Source: Acanthornis magna (Eukaryota; Chordata; Aves; Passeriformes; Acanthizidae). Taken from it: DNA of 64,000 bases. Every line of letters starts with the position of its first letter. Position 1 is the first letter of the stretch. The notes beneath the pieces were generated by a model. That model searched no databases. It saw nothing but the letters and a program-made list of their open reading frames with translations, and was not told the DNA's origin. The position numbers and the translations under genes were made by a program. The DNA lies in contig JAWUZG010000970.1 of assembly GCA_036785705.1 (NCBI GenBank), positions 3,444,501 through 3,508,500 on the forward strand. Reading direction: 5' to 3'. Below are positions 60,809 to 64,000 of the stretch, one piece after another.

Positions 60809-61725
60809 TGTTGAAGGTTGGGAGGGGGTGGAATTTTTTCCCTGTTCTGTTGCTAGGTAACCAACGACCAGGTATTTAAGGACCATTTACTGTTTTGTAA
60901 GAGACAAAATATGTGGCCAGGTATAGTGAGGGGAGGAGAGATCTGGCCATCAGCAACTTCACTTTGCTCCCCGAACTTTGGAGAGGCAACAGTGGAGAAC
61001 TGTTTGTCTCCCTTTTGCTGCAACTGCAGAAAAGCCCAGCTCTGCATTGCCTTCTCTTTCGTTGGTGGGTGAGATTCTGTTTGGGAAAGGGGCACAGAAG
61101 TCCAACCCCCCCTTCCGCTCCTGGAGTGCACATTTTCCTGGCTGCACTTGCAGCTGCTGTGTAGGGGGCCCTGCTGCCATCACCCCACTCCCCGCCCGCC
61201 AGAACGCACTGCCACAACTGCAGAGCTCCTGCCACCTTTTGCTGGCAACGCTGGGTGAGCCCATCCTGCCGCTCCATCTCCCTGCTCTGAGCCGCTGCCC
61301 GATCCTGTCCATCTGCACGCCATCCCTGCCCAGCCTGTCCGCCATTACCCATGTGACAGAGACCTGACCTCGCGCTCAGCGCCCCCTGCAGCCGCGCAGG
61401 AATCATCGCACCTGCCCTGCCTGGCTGGGAGCCCAACAGCGCCCCTGCTGGCTGTGACCGTGACTGCACCAAACGAGAAAGTGCCTGGCAGCCCAGGGAC
61501 ATCTGCCACCGGGTTTTTGGTTTTGTTTGTTATTGCTACTGCTGTTGTTGCTTGTTTGCCTTGTTATAGATACTAGTAAAGAACTGTTATTAGTTTTCCC
61601 ATATTTTTGCCTGAAAGCCCTTGATTCCAAAGCTATAATAATTTGGAGGGAAGGGGAGTCACATTCTTTATTCTAAGGGAGGTTCCCACTTTCCTTAGCA
61701 GACACCTGTCTTTCAAAGCAAGACA
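60809..61725 (-). mobile_element. Solo LTR, GC-rich family (copy B), inverted relative to copy A
   Basis: On the minus strand it starts TGTCTTGCTTTGAAAGACAGG at 61725 and ends AACCTTCAACA at 60809. It aligns throughout with the LTR at 10120-11068 (for example GACAGGTGTCTGCT-AGGAA, TTACTAGTATCTATA, GTGCAGTCACGGTCAC, and CCTAGCAACAGAA near the end). Flanks share only GAAG (60805-60808 and 61726-61729), so the duplication is decayed or imperfect. The 208-codon frame at 60876-61502 and its neighbours are products of the GC-rich U3. Confidence 0.92.
61377..61391 (-). promoter_or_regulatory. CTCF-like motif in LTR copy B
   Basis: On the minus strand CTGCAGGGGGCGCTG matches CCASYAGRGGGCGCTR at all but two positions of the upstream CCA. 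It is the aligned equivalent of 10472-10486. Binding is inferred only. Confidence 0.35.
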
Positions 61726-62014
61726 GAAGACAAGCATATGGGCTTTATTTGTCTCATTCTCTGTGTTCTTAAATTAAGCAGCAAATACATTAACATTTTG
61801 TCTGGAAGAGTTTGGATTGTCCTCATAGCATCAATAAAGACATTCCATTCCCTGAAACAAATTTAACAACTGTCTTTTTAAATTTGTCAGATGTAGAAAT
61901 GCACAAACAGTTCTGAAATATGGGTATGAGTTTGACTATTTTACATACACAACCAAAATAAATACTATACAGGTGAATGTTCATAATTTATGCTACATAT
62001 AATGAGATAGCATT

Positions 62015-62190
62015 CATAGAAACATAGAATCACAGAATGTTTTGGGTTGGAAGGGGTCTTAAATATTATCTAGTTCCAATCCCCCTGCCATGGGCAGGGA
62101 CACCTTCCACTATACCTGTTTATTCAGAGTTGTATTTGAGAGTTTACCCATGAAGACTTTCAATATTTTCTAGTCTTTCTGGAACAACAA
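62015..62190 (-). mobile_element. CR1 LINE 3' end fragment
   Basis: CATAGAAACATAGAATCACAGAATG, then TTGGGTTGGAAGGGGTCTTAA and CCCCCTGCCATGGGCAGGGA are a CR1 end in minus orientation. The right limit, near CTGGAACAACAACATTCC, is approximate. Confidence 0.92.
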
Positions 62191-62589
62191 CATTCCAAAA
62201 TTCAATATGTGCATTACTGATGTGGTTTACCTTTTTTTAAAATTGATTGAATTAACATCAAAGAAAATGTTGTCACTAACTTCTATTATAGATGCTTCAG
62301 AATTGGGCGTTTTCTTCACTTATCAACTGTGCAGAGTAAGATGCATATATCTTCAAAAATTAAACATTCTGATTTGCTACAATAGTGTTTGTGAAAAATA
62401 CTTGAACAGATCTTGGCTGAGAAATACTGAACAGTTTTACGATTTCAGAAACAAGAAATATTTTTAAAATCAGAAAAATTAATGGAAAAAGACAATTTCA
62501 AAATTATTTTTTCAGACTTTTCTTCCTAAAGTTTGTTATCTATCAAATTATCTTTGAATAGTCTACTAAATTTAGCATATCAGTTTTTA
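62191..62589. other. AT-rich spacer
   Basis: An 86-codon plus frame shows no domain. Nothing else was recognised. Confidence 0.5.
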
Positions 62590-63262
62590 GCAGTGCCCAA
62601 TGGCAGGACAAAGACAACGGGCACAAACTGAAACACAGGAAGACCCACCTGCATATGGGGGAAAACTTTGCTTAGAGAGTGACAGAATGCTGGAAAAGGC
62701 TCCTCAGAGAGGCTGTAGAGTTTCTTTCCCTGGAGATACTCAAAACCTGCTTGGCTGTGTTCTGTTGGGTTGTACTTAGCCGAGAATGGACATGTTATGA
62801 ACCAGCCATACGAAAGCCTCAAGTAAGCACGTACCCTTGTAACAAAGGTCAGCTTGGGGAGAAGAAAAGAGGAAGAATATCACTTCCTTCACCAAAAAAT
62901 AAGGAAGAAGGCCAAGGAAAACCGAATATGGAGGGACGGCAGGAGATGATGCAAAATTTTGTCAACCCATCCAAATGTTGCCGAGCTGCGTGATTGCCTC
63001 GTGCAAGAGGACTTTAACCAATCAGCAATCGTGTGATAGCGTGCAGGGACAGAGAAAACTGTATATTAAGGGATAGAAAAGTATAATCAATTGGCCTCTG
63101 CTTGATTCACATTGAATCGTGTAGAGTCCAGTGTTTTGTCTCTCCTCAGTGTTCCAGTGCAACCTGCTCTAGATAAGCCTGCTTTAGTAGGGGTGTTGGG
63201 TTAGGTGTTCTCCAGAGATCCCTTCCAACCCCAATCATTCTGTGAGTCTGTGATTCTGTATA
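62590..63262 (+). mobile_element. CR1 LINE 3' part, split by a nested LTR
   Basis: The left half (62590-62762) has CACAAACTGAAACACAGGAAG, GACAGAATGCTGGAAAAGGC and CTCAAAACCTGCTTGG. The right half (63149-63262) continues with GTGCAACCTGCTCTAG, GATCCCTTCCAACCCC and ATTCTGTGAGTCTGTGATTCTG, the CR1 terminal repeat. Removing 62763-63154 gives continuous CR1 sequence. Confidence 0.93.
62763..63148 (+). mobile_element. Solo ERVK-like LTR nested in CR1, with 6-bp TSD
   Basis: The element starts TGTTGGGTTGTACTTAGCC and ends GTCTCTCCTCA. A perfect 6-bp duplication GTGTTC (62757-62762 and 63149-63154) flanks it; 6 bp is typical of ERVK and alpharetrovirus-like integration. Within 386 bp it has a CCAAT box (AACCAATCAG, 63016-63025) and a TATA-like box (GTATATTAAG, 63061-63070). 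It landed in an existing CR1 and so is younger than that CR1. The 104-codon frame 62679-62993 crosses the edge and is not a gene. Confidence 0.93.
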
Positions 63263-64000
63263 AGACAGAGAAGAAGCTGACACTTCTTCAGAGAAAAATA
63301 TTTCTCTTTGAAATTCATTAATCAGAGTGAAAATGCACAATTTCTATTGAAATATGTACATTTAAATTTAATCTGAAACTATTAGAACAACGTTGTCAAT
63401 ATATAGTGTTTCAGGTTTAGTTATTTAAAATAATATATTAATATTTAGTTTTATATCTCAATATCCCCACATAGCACTTGGTTACTCAGGGATGATACCT
63501 AGTGCACCATGAGTGTGTCTGCAGAGCTTCTGAAAATGAGAGGTAGAATTTTCTACATTTCCTTGTCATATAAGAATGGTCACACATATTTTAAAGGAGC
63601 ATACATAGAAATATAAATAATGTGATAGTTGTTCAAAATATCTAGTGAAAATGACATGCCCTTGCTAACTGACTAGGATCCCCTCCCTTATCTCTACATA
63701 TGTCGTGAATCATTCATCTTTCAGTCTTGCACTTATTCCAATGACAACTCTCTACCTCTGCAAAAGTAATAAAAAATCTCTAGAGGATGCAAAGTACAGT
63801 TATGTTTTTGCTGTCTTCTCCTGAACCTGGAGAATCTACCCACAGAATTAGGGACATAATCTCACTCCTCCATTAATTCAGTGAAGACTGTGAATGCTAC
63901 AGGCCATCACATGGGCCATATCTTCAATCTCTAGAAATGTAAATGTAGCAACAGATATCATATCCTATTTATAGGATAATAGGAAGACACAGCTCACAGA
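63263..64000. other. AT-rich unique interval
   Basis: Nothing was recognised up to the window edge. Confidence 0.5.

Noticed and set aside
60876..61502. 208-codon minus-strand frame, longest in the window
   Set aside because: It lies wholly inside the LTR at 60809-61725. The homologous LTR at 10 kb does not keep the same frame, and GC-rich, stop-poor composition explains it.

Overview
The window looks like AT-rich, gene-poor nuclear DNA of a bird, most likely a passerine. The evidence is its repeat content: many CR1 LINE fragments ending in the avian ATTCTRTG-type 8-bp repeat, a tRNA-derived SINE with a CR1 tail of the kind known from zebra finch and other songbirds (6.7 kb), and many ERVL- and ERVK-like LTRs. 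No protein-coding host gene, rRNA or tRNA gene could be recognised. Nearly all longer open frames are pieces of retroelements, products of simple repeats, or chance frames.

Layout. 0-12 kb: a partial ERVL-type LTR at the left edge, a CR1 3' end, an LTR near 4 kb, the SINE, then a GC-rich 0.95-kb LTR (10.12-11.07 kb) with a perfect 5-bp target duplication and another LTR in the opposite direction. 12-20 kb: mostly unique AT-rich DNA with one truncated LTR (16.4-17.1 kb) and a CR1 end. 20.2-24.8 kb: a badly decayed ERVL-like provirus on the minus strand with 3' LTR, polypurine tract, integrase, RNase H, reverse transcriptase and gag remnants, a gag-to-RT deletion, lost catalytic residues and a telomere-like insertion. 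24.8-36.5 kb: CR1 ends, a complete 1.07-kb LTR with target duplication CTCCA, a 0.5-kb polypurine satellite and a solo LTR. 36.5-51.6 kb: the longest repeat-poor stretch. 51.6-54.8 kb: two CR1 copies in inverted orientation, the second abutting a G-rich (AGGGG)n/(GGGAA)n satellite. 58-63.3 kb: a dense cluster of LTRs and CR1s, including an ERVK-like LTR nested in a CR1 with a perfect 6-bp duplication.

The elements do not form a working gene set; none appears able to move by itself. The most interesting possibilities concern structure and regulation: related LTR copies in inverted orientation about 50 kb apart carrying CTCF-like motifs that point toward each other, a long G4-forming tract, a long polypurine mirror repeat, an interstitial telomeric repeat in a proviral pol gene, and an apparent ORF1/ORF2 fusion in a CR1 lacking its endonuclease. 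I found no convincing new multi-gene system. Family assignments come from reading by eye and from memory of avian repeat families, so boundaries without target duplications are approximate.
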